A stretch of 64,000 bases of DNA from Progne subis subis (Eukaryota; Chordata; Aves; Passeriformes; Hirundinidae), in the NCBI GenBank assembly GCA_022316685.1, contig JAKJHU010000082.1, positions 310,001-374,000 on the forward strand, written 5' to 3'. The translations under genes and the position numbers were made by a program. The notes under the pieces are model-generated. The model saw only the letters and a program-made list of their open reading frames with translations. It had not been told where the DNA came from and did no database searches. The number at the start of each line of letters is the position of its first letter. Position 1 is the stretch's first letter. Positions 50,452 through 62,200 of the stretch are shown here, in pieces.

Positions 50452-50647
50452 TTGTGAGATTTCTTCCAGTTTGTTCCACCTGGTCCTGATCCACAGTCAT
50501 AGGCCTGGATGATGAATGTGTATTCCTTCTGCAGCTCACAGTCAATGGGACGCTTTGCTCGAAGCCGACCTTCTCCAGATGTCTTGTTCAGCACAATGGC
50601 CTCGAAGGGCATTTCTTGCCCATGGATTTTAAAAGCACAAATTTCAC
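50452..50647 (-). CDS. CLSTN2: CLSTN2 coding exon: cadherin repeat 1 (first in window)
   Basis: This 196-base exon encodes about residues 77-142 by human numbering. It starts GEICAFKIHGQEMPFEAIV, continues LNKTSGEGRLRAKRPIDCEL and ends TNWKKSHK, whose last codon is completed by the next exon. It forms most of the first cadherin repeat. An NKT glycosylation sequon and the Q-A-Y-D-C-G motif are visible. Two bases complete a split Gly codon, 64 full codons follow and two bases are left over. The acceptor CAG is at 50648-50650. The donor reads GTGGGT at 50446-50451, further from consensus than the others. A poly-C tract in the transcript (50679-50700 on the plus strand) lies about 30 bases before the acceptor. 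Confidence 0.95.
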
Positions 50648-50678
50648 CTGTGAGCAACAGCACAAAACAATCATAACT

Positions 50679-50700
50679 GGGGGGGGAGGGGGGGGGGGGG
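50679..50700 (+). repeat. Poly-G tract, poly-C in CLSTN2 RNA
   Basis: The run is eight G, one A, then thirteen G. On the transcribed strand it gives a C-rich stretch 29-50 bases upstream of the CLSTN2 acceptor CAG. Between the two, the usual U-rich tract is only moderate. The C run is followed at once by an AG at 50677-50678. The length may be a sequencing uncertainty. Confidence 0.85.
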
Positions 50701-51378
50701 TCTAAGGCTTATGCACTGGAGTGACACCTGTAAAGTTCATTTCTATTTCAGCTGCTGTTCCAGAGGAGGGAAATACAGACTTAGGTACCAGGTCATTGTG
50801 TATCCAAAAGGGCCATGAAGCAGGTACTTGAGCAGTGGGATGCACTGAGTGCAGCTCCAGCACAGTCCTCTCTCCTCCTCTGTCAGTACTAAATGGTTTC
50901 TGAAAGCCCCAGAGTACATTCCCTATGGTACCAACAGAAATGGTGAGCTAAATTATTTTTGAGCTAAATTAAGAGACTGTATTTATTTAAAGAAAATAGC
51001 AAGAAGAAAAATAGATAATACTTCAGAGATGGTATTTTTTAAACTGCTGTCACTCCTTGAGCCACTTGAGCTGCCAGGTGGTAGCAGATGTGCAGATTCT
51101 TGCAGTTTAGCTTCCCAACAGTGGAAAAACTAATGGTGCAGAACATGGGAACATTCAAAATATATCCTGCTTAATTTACAGAGCTACATCATCTTTCGAA
51201 CAGAAGTAGTTGAAGGCATACGGAGAAGTGCCCCTTTTGGACATCTCAGTCACCCACCCACATTCTCACTCTCATATATGGATGCCTTCTTGGCAGCAGC
51301 TCACTCTGCCTCCAAACTGTTTCCTAATAGAATAGATCCATAGCATCTCTCAGAGGAGTACTATAGAACAGAACAAAT

Positions 51379-51839
51379 TGTGGCATTCTCTCTCTCAGAG
51401 CCCTCCAGCCTCGGCTAGCTTGAGAGACAAACCACAGTTGGAAGGATTTTTCCTCAGGGCCCCAAAGATCCCAGAGTGGCTGGGAACCTTTTCCTTTAGA
51501 GAGAGTAGATGCCCACCAATGGCAAAAGGAAAGGGTCTGAACTTGATCCCGGGAGAAATCAGGGCTTTATTCAGTCTTCCTCCTGTGGTCCTGCCCCTGC
51601 CCGGGTCAGGAGCCTGGTCTCTGTCCCCCAGCCAAGAGAAAAAACCACATACTCTTCCAGGCTTTTATCCAGGGGAAGGGGCTAAACGAGGGGACAGGCC
51701 ACTACCCAATCAGGGATAAGGTGGGAGTGGAACAGAGTTGGATTACATTCCAGTGTGGGAGAATGGGAGGGGAAAAGGAGCAAACTTTGGGATGATACAT
51801 TTTCCAGGGGAACAGGGGAGTACAGAAGAAACCATTACA
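51379..51839 (-). repeat. LTR, minus orientation
   Basis: On the minus strand it begins TGTAATGG at 51839 and ends GCCACA at 51379, with AATAAA at 51566-51571 read on that strand. About 461 bp. The flanks show no matching duplication. The plus-strand frame at 51378-51719 is a reading of this LTR. Confidence 0.65.
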
Positions 51840-52499
51840 AAACCCAATATAAAAATGAAATACAATATAAACCCAAATAATACACAATAACAACAGATGA
51901 TATAGCAAGGACTAAAAAAATTGATTCGGTCACAAAAGACAACATAAAGAATCTTGTGAGAATATGAGACTGGACAGGGAAAAAAGACCCAGTTTCTGGT
52001 GCTCCTTTTTGTATCCTTCATAATGGTATCCTATCATAATGTATCCTATCATAATGATAGGAAGGATATGCACAGAGATCATTTTTAACCACTTCAGAAT
52101 CCAACTTTAAAAATGAAATATTTATACAAAGATCAACGTGACTTAAATATTTTTATGACACATTAAACACATGCTCTTTTATGAGCAAGTCAGTCTCGAA
52201 ACATGCATTATAGATTCAAAGCCGTCTCCCACTCACATAATCCTTTTCCATTTATTTCTAATTTACAGTTGAAGCCTTTTGAAAATCTCCTTGCCAATCA
52301 TCTTTGAGCCTAGTGCCAAATTCTAAATTAACTATGAATCTATGACCTCTAACTCAGGCCTGGCTCCTCTTCCTATATTACAATACACAGTTTATTTTTT
52401 CAAAAGAGAACAGTGACTTTGTAAAAGTACTGAAGTTCGTAACTCTGATTATGTGTGAAAAATAAAAAATGGCAAGGGTATGTGAGAAGAATGAAGTCC

Positions 52500-53290
52500 T
52501 TAAGATAAAATGTTTGCAGGTTACTGAGTGTTTTGATTACTGGTTGTTAGTTATCTGTTATCTGTATTGTCTGTTATCTGTACCGGTTATCAGTTCCATG
52601 TATTAATGTTATCTGTTTGCTGTACCCCGAACCCCAGTTATTTACCAAATGTGTACCTCCCTAGTTGTTTCCCAGTTCCTAAGATCCCAGAACCCCTTAC
52701 CTTACCTCGTCCCAAGTTAAGTACCTGCTGCTCCCCGATTGGCCCGCTGAGGCATCAAATGATATCCATTGGAACATCGACACCGCCTACTTCCCATCAG
52801 CTCCTCCTCTGCCCATCAATCTGGAGGCACCAGAGACCAGCTACTCTTCATCAGACAACGCCCAATATGGAAATAAGGGGGACTCCCAAGGTGCACCTCT
52901 CAGCCGGAAGTGTGGTAATTAACAATAACCCCTAACACCAACGAGCCAGCACAATTTCCAGCAAAACGAGAGGTATTCACAGGTGAGGGAGGCCTTCCGG
53001 CACCTATAGACCTGATCAGATGAACATCCAATACCTCACCCTGACCTGAGAAGCACCAATTGGGATACGCCCCCTAGCCTGAAATCCACTGAGAGCGAGA
53101 CCTAAGGGACTCCTGCGAGGCAAAGCTCCTGACTCTGCAGCATGAGCGGCAGAATCGATGTAGACCTCCTCCTCAGCGGTGTCCATTGGGAGCAGCGGTG
53201 GCACAGGCATTCCTCGAGCCTTCCCATTAAAAGATGCTGAATTAATAAAGGCAATAAAAGGAGTAAAATCGATCTCCTGCCCTCGCTTCA
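52500..53290 (+). repeat. LTR-like element
   Basis: Two polyadenylation signals (AATAAA at 53244-53249 and 53253-53258) are followed by GATCTCCTGCCCTCGCTTCA, which looks like a short R-U5 ending in CA at 53290. Upstream is CpG-rich sequence unlike the flanking intron, and before it TTATCTG-type short repeats at about 52540-52590. The start and family are uncertain and no duplication was found. Confidence 0.5.
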
Positions 53291-53566
53291 TTTATAAAAG
53301 TATGTGTGCAGGGAAGGTGGGGATTAGGTACACTGAGGTACAAACACAGGATTTTTAGAATATTTTCCCTTTATGACCACAGGAGCTGAAGCTTTGCACA
53401 GCTACACGCATGGACATTTAGGCAGAAAAATACCACACTTAACAATTGCAATCAATCCTATGATTTAAAGGATCAGCACACAGTTGTTTTGGTAATTATG
53501 AGACACTGAAAATAGACATTAAGCATTGCTTAGACATATTCCTACTGCACCCTCTCCCTCCAGGGG

Positions 53567-54137
53567 TGTGAAAGGGTCATGGAGTTTTGTGGTGGTGCAA
53601 CAGTTGTTTTGTTAAGTTCTTAAGTAATTTTTGTAAGTTTTATAAGTTTTTTGTAATGGTTCATTCCACTGTGCCCCCCGTTTTCTGTCATGGTTCCCCC
53701 CCCCATGAGTGTGTTCTATAACCAGTCATTCTATGTCAATCACCCCACTCCTCCACCTGTCCTTGTCAATCCTCTCTCTCTCCTCTTGGTCGCCCTGTCT
53801 GTCACTTCGGGACCCTTCCCTGGATTCTGGAAAGATCCAGGGGAGGTGTTGAGTGATAGGCTGGTGCCTGGGGAATCCCCTTCTCCCCTCTTGTGATTGA
53901 TCTGATGTTCAAAAGTTAACACCCCCTGTTACACCCCTGTATTCCCTGATTTGCTGACCTGTTGTCACCACCCCTGGATCCTCCCTGGTTTATAAGTCAC
54001 TGCAAGATTTTGATCTGAGTTCTCTCTGGGCAGCAATGGTCAGAGGCGGAGCTCCTTGCCAGACTCCCCTTTAATAAACCACCTTTAACCCTGCTCAGAA
54101 GAGAGTCGACTCTTTGTCCGCCGCTGTAGCCGTGACA
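53567..54137 (+). repeat. LTR-like element
   Basis: A TTTATAAG box at about 53989 and AATAAA at 54073-54078 are followed by an R-U5-like tail ending CCGTGACA at 54137. The start at 53567 (TGTGAAAGGG) is a guess. About 570 bp. No target-site duplication was found. The sequence after 54137 is CpG-rich and may be leader sequence or part of the next element. Confidence 0.5.
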
Positions 54138-54687
54138 CCATCAGGTCCAGCCGCCGGTGTGGGGAACCAAGTTCCCACAGGAAGGAGGTTGCTCACCCAG
54201 CCTGCAACCCCGACCGATGCGCGTTAGCCGCAGTGCAGGACTGAGCTGGCCTGTGGTCAACGCCTGCTAGGCATGAGGGACACTGCGACAGCGTTTCCCA
54301 GGACAAAGCTGCACTCTTGTCCAAGCTCTCTGCTGTTCACCCTCAGTTATGACAGCTTCAGCTGTTCTGTAAGCTGCACAGACAAAATTTGCCATAACAG
54401 ATACCAAGCTGACCAGCCTGGTTCGTTAGAGAACAGAAGTGAACAAGTCCCTGGATATGACAATGATAGGCTGGATTCTAACTCAAACCAGGGACCCCTG
54501 CCCATCCCACTCAATCCTGAATGCAGACATATCATTGGTGGGGGAGCTGGGTGGAGTTAAGAGCCCAACCCATCAGATGTGTAAGCGTGCAAGTTTTGAA
54601 GCCCCTATAAAAGTGGGCACCCCACAATAAAATTCAGTTATTGTCATGTGAATTTTCCTGTGTTCTGTTGCATGCATGTCTCCAACA
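54138..54687 (+). repeat. LTR-like element and flanking CpG-rich sequence
   Basis: TATAAAA at 54606-54612 and AATAAA at 54626-54631 are followed by a tail ending in CCAACA at 54687. The part from about 54360 looks like U3. The part at 54138-54300 is CpG-rich and could belong to this or the previous element. The boundaries are uncertain. Confidence 0.45.
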
Positions 54688-57099
54688 GCAGCAATATTCA
54701 GTGAGCTCAAATATTTGGGCTACAGAAGAAGCAATAGACTTTTAGCTTGAGAATTAGATTTTCAAAAAGTCTAACACCTTGCACATCAATAAAAGCAGGC
54801 TGCATTGTGCTAATGAACTGTGCACAAGGGCCAAAGCACGAGATGAAGAGAAGATTGAAGGGAAGCTGCTTGTTCAGCTTTAATCATGGGCACTGATTAC
54901 TGAGTTTGTATCCCACTTCTGTCATACACAACCTTTGAAAAAAATTTATTTGCATTTCCTTGTAACTTCAAAACATTCATCTAAATTGATATTGTGGATT
55001 TCAATTTTATTTTAACTGAAAACAAAATAAACCAGTGCAAACATGAGAAGTCTAATGGAAAATACTGTTTGTTGTGTTCTATAAAGACTGGCCTTCATAG
55101 TTTCTTAATTAAGTTTTCCTCAGATGCACAATCCATCAACAGAAATCCTAACTTCAGTGGTTTGTGTTTATTATTTTATTGATCCACTGTTTGATTGCAA
55201 ACAAGGCAGCATTTGCAGACATCCAAACTACAGTTCTTAAAAAACAGAAATAGCTCTGGGCAGAAAATATTCTCTTAGCCCTAATCTAAATATTTATCAT
55301 TTTTACCTCTCCAAAGGCAGTGCCCTAATGCAAAGCAATCACAGAAGCAGCACATGTTCCAATTAGTTCTCATCAAATATTTTAGAAGTCACTATATCCC
55401 ACTCCTATGCAAGATACTCCGGCTTTAAATAAAACTCTATTTTTTTTTTTTCTCCATATTCCTATTTGCTAAAGATAAAATAATGACAGCTACCTGGGTA
55501 TGGTGAGATATTTGTAAGCATACTGCAAAAAACCCACATATACTTCCAGAATGTGGCTACAGAAATCTGCTTAATTGAAAACAACTGCAAATGCTTTTAA
55601 AAACTGGGAAAGATATTTTTTCAAAAAAAGGGCTCTACTGCTGTTTCCAAAGAAATGAACTAACACTGTCAAAATTTTTAAATGTAATTTGTTTTTTAAA
55701 AGGTGACTTAATAGCTGTATTGCAAGTTGAACTGTAAGAGTAATAAAAGTTGTAACAAAGCAGAATATTAAGTAAGGCCCACTGCCAGACACACACACAT
55801 TGACAGATATATAGAACTATTATTATTAAGCACAGAAACAGCGTCTTTAAAATGTAACAGATACTATTTCTCATTATTAAAGAGAAGTACAGGGCTTTAT
55901 TTCAACCCAGTTTACCTAACCCCAGACTTATGTGTTGCCAATGGGAGCTGTGCCAAGCTTATCCTACTGGGGTCTTAGATAACTATGGGTTTGTAACTCA
56001 CTGGAGGAAAAGAAGGCAACCACGTGATGAGTCTGAGTAGTTTCTCTCCTCCTCAGACTTACCACTGAAGTTCCAGGAACTTGGCACCACCTTCCTGCCT
56101 TGTCCTTTGCAAGGCTGAAATAATGAGAGTGCAAACTGGGAAATGGTTTTTCTCCCAACAGACAACCCAGCAAAATTCTGTGCTTTGTTCTTTGTTTCAT
56201 TTCGTTTGAATTGGTTGGGGAGCTGGTGGATATAGGATTTTGTGATCAATAGTGGTAGCAGTGAATTGCTTAAAAAAGGATGAGTTGGTGACGCCATGTA
56301 AAGGTAGACGCACAGTCATGAAATCCTATAGCAATTGCTAGGGCAGAGGGAAAATATCTCTTCTCCCAGGCCAGGAAACTTTGGGAGCTTCCTGAAAGCA
56401 CTCTGAGGGCTTCCAGTTGCTTCCTATAAAATCTTCTGGTTGCAGCCTTGAACTCTGCTGAGAGTTTCACTTTAATACATGTTTTAACTAAAATCTGGAC
56501 ATGTTTTTTCTTCAAATCATTCAGACTATCATTAGCCATAAGTGCCTATTAATTTTGAAGTTTAAATTCTTTTGAAATCCTTGGTCGATCCATATGCTAC
56601 TACTTCAGGGATAACAAGGATATAATTTCTTCTGTAAAAATTGCAATAGCCTGAAAAAAAAACTACTGATGGTTCATAATTTCTGAAACATAACCAACAA
56701 ATTTATCCACTGTTTGGAAATTGATAAAAACAATGTTTTACATTCAGTCACATTTACATGCCAGAGTTAGCGGTTATAAGCCTTAAAACTGTATTACAAA
56801 TTACTGCCTTTTATATGAAACACCAGATTCATGCTTCTTGCAGTAAAATAATAATCCCCAATGTTATTCCTTTAATAACTACACAGCCTCATTCAGTTGA
56901 AATCAATTTCAGATTAAAAAAAACACTGCATGCTTATTTGGCCTTTCACAGCTTCCTTTGCTACTTCCTCAGCCTTCACTACACCAAGAATACTGAAGAC
57001 TTCAGATGGAATTCCAGGATCTCTGACATTGCATCACTGGCATCAATAGTTTTAAAAGGCGCCAGTTGTATGCAAATCAGGAATCACCAGATGCTGTTT

Positions 57100-57850
57100 C
57101 TCTGGGCTGGCTGAGGTTCAGCAAGGCCAAAAGCGGCGCCACAAGCCTGCAGTGCTCCAGGCTGGGGCACAATGGCTCGAAGTGCCCAGCAGAACAGGAT
57201 CTGGGAGTGCTGGTCAAAAGTGGCTGAAATGGAGCCAGGTGCGCCCAGGTGGCCCAAAAGGCTGATGGCACCTGGCCTGGACCAAGGTGGCCAGCAGGAC
57301 CAGTGATTGTCCTCCTGTACTCAGCACTGGGGAGGCCACACACCAAATCCCGTGCCAGTTCTGGGTCCCTCACTGCAAGGAGGACACTGAGGGGCTGCAG
57401 TGAGTCCAGAGACGAGAACAGGAGAAGGGTTGGAGCATCAGGCTGGTGAGGAGCAGCTGAGGGAGCTGGTGGGGCTCAGCTTGCAGAAATAGAGGCTCAG
57501 GGGAGACCTCATTGCTCTCTGAGAGGAGGCTCTGGTGGGATGGGAGCCAGTCTCTCCTCCAACGTAATGACTGATAGGGTGAAGTAAATGGCCTCAAGTT
57601 GCACCAGGGCAGGTTTAGATTGGATGATAGGAAAAATGTTTCCACCAGAATTGTGGATTAGGCACTGGTACAGGCTGCCTGGGGTGGTGGTGGCATCCCT
57701 GGAGGGATTCAAAAGACATGTAAGTGTGGCACTCAGTGACATGGGTTACTGATGGGCATGGAAGTGCTAGGTTAATGCTGGACTCAGTGATTTTAAAGAT
57801 CTTTCCAACCTCAGTGATAATTGCATCCTCAGGCAATCCTGTGATTCCTT
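57100..57850 (+). mobile_element. CR1 LINE 3' fragment, plus strand
   Basis: Phrases of the end of avian CR1 run in order: GGCTGAGGTTCAGCAAGGCC, CCCAGGTGGCCCAAAAGGC, GTCCTCCTGTACTCAGCACT, CTGAGGGAGCTGGTGGGGCT, GGTACAGGCTGCCTGGGGTG, and a 3' end near CAATCCTGTGATTCC that recalls the CR1 terminal short repeat. It covers the end of the reverse-transcriptase ORF and the 3' region, with many frameshifts. It is 5'-truncated, as most CR1 copies are. It is antisense to CLSTN2. Confidence 0.9.
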
Positions 57851-59057
57851 ACGGAATGGAGCTCACACTGCTATGTCCAGGACAGGTCTGGGCCTGTGAC
57901 TTCACCCATGGATTTGCTTCCTGAAACCACCGTTAACTTCAACTATGTTTTAAAGAGATGAATTGTTTCCCTCAAGTGCTATGAAATGATGCAGCTTCAC
58001 AGTACAGAGATGCTGCAGAAAAAGAATAGGGGTGACAAAGAGGTCACACCTCACTCAACAGCAAACAGCACACAAAAGTGTTCTAAATCTCAAGAAGAAG
58101 AAAAGCTTCAATTCTATCTTGTACCTTTTAGGTAGCAGTAAATCAAATGTGAAACTCAAACCTCTAAGCAACCAGGCTTCATTAGTTTGCTGCTTGACAA
58201 AATTACTCATTTACATTCATATCCTGTTCTAATTTTATTACTCTCTTGCCTTTTATTACACTTCCATGTGCGTTTTTCTCCAAAGTACAAATCAACATAG
58301 ATAATCCTTTATTTAAAATTAAGGCTGCAGTTATATACTTCCTGAGGTAAGCACATAGACCATGGCAGATCCCAAAGTGACTAAGAATCAAAGCCTCAGG
58401 GTCACATAGGAAATCTACTCCCACCTTGAAGGAGACAAAACCCCTGTTCAGGACAGATGCATATCAAGTTTTGATGCAAAGAACAGACAGAAATGCCATG
58501 ATCAAGGAGTTACAATGACCTCTAAAGCTTTGCACATTAATGACAATAACAGTGCTGTTTCCTTAGGTGTGTCCTTCAAGAACTTAATTCAGCTCCACGG
58601 ATCCATCAAATCCTAACAGAGGTATCTGACAGCCACCACTATTGAATCTTCTCCATACACTACCAGTATGCTAGTAATGGAGGCTGGCATACCAGTATGC
58701 TAGCCTACGCTACTAGCAGTACGCTTCCAAGAAATTTATATAATGTGCGGATTTGCTTGCGGTATGACTTTCCTCTTTTTCTAACTAAAAGTTTGTCAGC
58801 AAAATTGGAGTACTCTCAGTATGAACCAAATTCGCATCTTTAAGGCTTTACAGATGGATGGAAATCCAAACACAGGCATGCTGTTCTTGGAAAATTTATC
58901 AGCAAAGATCTCTCCTGGCACTTGGATGGCCACCTGCAAATAAGTACCCCGCTGGGACACTGCTCAGTTTGCTGTTTTCTCAGAAATACAGCACTGACCC
59001 ACAGCATGCTGTCAATGTCAGATTTCCCAATAAGTTTTTTGGAGGTTTCTTTTCTCT

Positions 59058-59235
59058 GGGTTTTCTGGGGTTTTTTTTTTGGTTTTTTTTTTGGTTTTTT
59101 TGGTTTGGTTTTTGTTTGTTTATTTGTTTGGTTTGGTTTGGTTTGGTTTTTGTTTTGTTTTGTTTTGGTTTGGTTTGGTTTAGTTTGGTTTGGTTTGGTT
59201 TGGTTTGGTTTGGTTTGGTTTGGTTTGGTTTTTTA
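59058..59235 (+). repeat. GGTTT pentanucleotide microsatellite
   Basis: T-rich sequence passes into GGTTT units, with the most regular part at 59167-59230 (one G replaced by A). The units begin after runs of T broken by GG. The frames of up to 134 codons across it (all Phe, Gly, Leu, Val and Trp on one strand; Asn, Gln, Thr, Lys and Pro on the other) are products of the repeat. Confidence 0.95.
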
Positions 59236-62200
59236 ATCCAGCCTTCCACAATAACATTATAAAAGTTTCTCTGCTGGAATCCTGCAAATACCTCCCGCAG
59301 CGCAGAGCTGGTAACCTTTTGAGTGTCTCCGTGCAACTGGGAAGGTTTACAGCTTGGACAATTTCTTCTATCACAGGCTGCAGCTACTGTTTAAATAATT
59401 ACAGAATGCAGTAGGTTATGTTTTGAAGGAGGAAAGGGCAGTTGTTTGGGAAAAGGAGGCACAATAATAATTAGAGATGTAAAATATCTGAAAGGACAGG
59501 AAAAAAAAAAAAAAAGTAGTAACTACTATATATGTTTTTCCACCGCATTTAAGTCAATGCTATTAAACTCACATTGAAATACTGAATTCTAGGAAGCAAT
59601 ACTGAAATCATGAATAGAGGGAGGTATTCATGCCTTATTTTAATACCAAAAATTATTATTTCCTCAAACTTAATTTTATAGGCAACACACTCTGCAGAGC
59701 AAGAGCATAAATCCACTGCTACCCTTCCTGTTCCATGGATTTGAAACTGGAAGAGGGGGAAGCTTGCACTTCAAGTAATTAATTGTTGCCATAAGCTCAT
59801 ACCAAAAAAACAGACTTTATCCTTCTGCTGAAGCAGGGACCAATTGCTCAGGATAAAAAGATAGTTCTGTGGGCAGCATAAAAGCAGCAGCGATATCTGT
59901 GTTTCCTCCTGGCTCCACAGTAAGTTTTCCTACTCTACAATTTTGTTTACATAAATCTTGCCTAAAAAGTGTGATTTTTCTGGACAAATTGTGATTCTAG
60001 TGAGATATCTGACCACATTGATTTGTTGGGATCCCCCACTGCTGAGATGCACAACACGTCCCACTCAGGTCTGCAGCTCCAGCTCAAATGATGGGGAACT
60101 GATAGATGCTTATTTGAAGACTGCAATAAACATTGAGGTGGATTAGAAAAATAAGTAACAAGGAGATAAATGTTTGTGCACATAAAGATGTGCTTAATTA
60201 ACTACTGACTGTGCCTTTTGCAAACATCCTCTATTCTAAAAGCATAGAAATATGAAATACTGTCATTCCTTCTCTCATCAACCAAACCTTTAACAAATTA
60301 ACACTGTATTGCAAATAATTTGAAACATTTCTTAATCTTTTATTCTTTCTAAAATCTGCAAGACTCAAGAGAGGAAGAAAAGGAAGTGTGATTTTAAGAA
60401 GAGTAGCAAAAAGTATAGTTTTTATAATCAATGTGTGGAGCTTCATGCCCACTGGACCAATAGAAGGCTTTGTTAGCCTCAAGTTTCATGTTTGCAAGTA
60501 TCCCATGGATTCAGGAGTGCATCCAGCACCACACAGCCACACACCTGGCACACAGGAACTGCCTGTCCCTTTTAGTTACAGTGCTGTAGGGCACAGCACA
60601 GTGTCTCTAACAGTTACATGAGCATTACTGGGAAATATTTGCCTTGGCACTTTTTACAATACTATATTATAATGAACTATTTGAAAAATTAATCCTGCAA
60701 CCACACAGTTAAGCCTGTGGAAAAAAAACCACATTAATAAAAGGAACTTTATCCTCCAGGAGCCAAGTGAAGCTGTGAATTACACCGTTCCCAGCTGGAT
60801 CATTTTCTGCTCTCCTTTTGCACAGGTGTCAGGTGTTAATAACAATCACAAACACCTCTAGATCCTTGTCTTCACACACATTATCTGCATTCTTTGGGCA
60901 GTACTCACTCCAGGCTGCAAGTCTGCAGTTGAGACTGCAGCTTTGCTCCTGCTGCTGTAGCACATCAAACAGCACTTTGCTTCAGACACTCCTCTTCAGG
61001 AAACACAGAGGCCCAGATGCTCCCACTGGATTCCCTAATTCCATGTTTGTGAATGAAAGATGGGTCACGAAGCTATTTCTCCTCTAGATTAGTGAGGTCT
61101 ACACTAAGGAAAATAGGAGATAACTTGCTTTATGAGGCCCTGACCAAATTTACTGTGCATATCCTTAAAAAAAAAGTGGACCTATTTTTAAAAGAGTGAC
61201 CTATAGGTCTCTGCATGTAAAATTAAAAAAGTTATTACAATGCTTGCAGTAATTTCCTGCCACTAAGCGTTACTGAGCCATTAAGAAAGAAATGCTAATA
61301 AAATATGTGAAAGTAGCCATGATGTATAATGTTCTGAAGACTTTCAAATTAAATAGAGACCTAGAATTAGGAATGTTGGTTAGAGAATATATATTGCTTA
61401 CAGAATTCCTACAGTCCTACCAGCAAACCTAACACAAATATTTCCTGCAGCAGGATAGGTGCTCCAACATCACCTGCTAGATTTGGCTCCCTTGTGTGAT
61501 ACACAGAGATAAATAAGAAATGAACATCACCATGTCACACTCAGTAGAAAATCAGCAGCTGTTTAGCCTGTAGACGACTCAGCAGACTGACAGAAAATCT
61601 TACTTTTTAATTAAAATACTTCCCCTAAGGCCTTGTATCAAGGCAGACAATTTCTGTGATAAAGCAGCTTGGAAAATGTTGAATTCATTAAATGATTATT
61701 TCTCTGAATAATTTTAAAGGCATTGTTTTGGGGCATAGCTAGCTAATTCAAAGCATACAATGAATGATCAATCAGTTTTTCTGTTTGTTTTGAATCAAAG
61801 GCATGAGTTAGCTCCAACTTGAGAGCTATACCAGGAACTTTGGACTTGCTAGCACATAATTTACACACCAGACTCAACCATTCAAACCAGAGGAGAGCCA
61901 AGAACCAGGAGCTAGGGCTGTCATGCAAAAATAACAATCATAAAATAATTCCAATATTCTACGTTTGAATAATTGTGGAGCTTGCATGGCATTGGCAGCC
62001 TATTAAATGAGGTAATGTTTGGACCTTTTCAGTGGCTCCTAAGCTCTTGTTAACACACAGAGTAAAATCTCAGAGATGCATTAGGTGTCTCAGGACTCTT
62101 CCACCTTTTGCCCACAAAAACACACCTGAGAGGCAAGGCATTGAGTGAGAGGTTAGGAAAGGGATAAAGTGCTCACACATCTTCAAGTTTTCACTCAACT

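Noticed and set aside
51378..51719. 113-codon plus-strand frame
   Set aside because: It lies wholly inside a minus-strand LTR and has no family match.
58858..59336. Open frames of up to 134 codons over the GGTTT repeat
   Set aside because: The frames are readings of the simple repeat (Phe/Gly/Leu/Val/Trp on one strand and Asn/Gln/Thr/Lys on the other).
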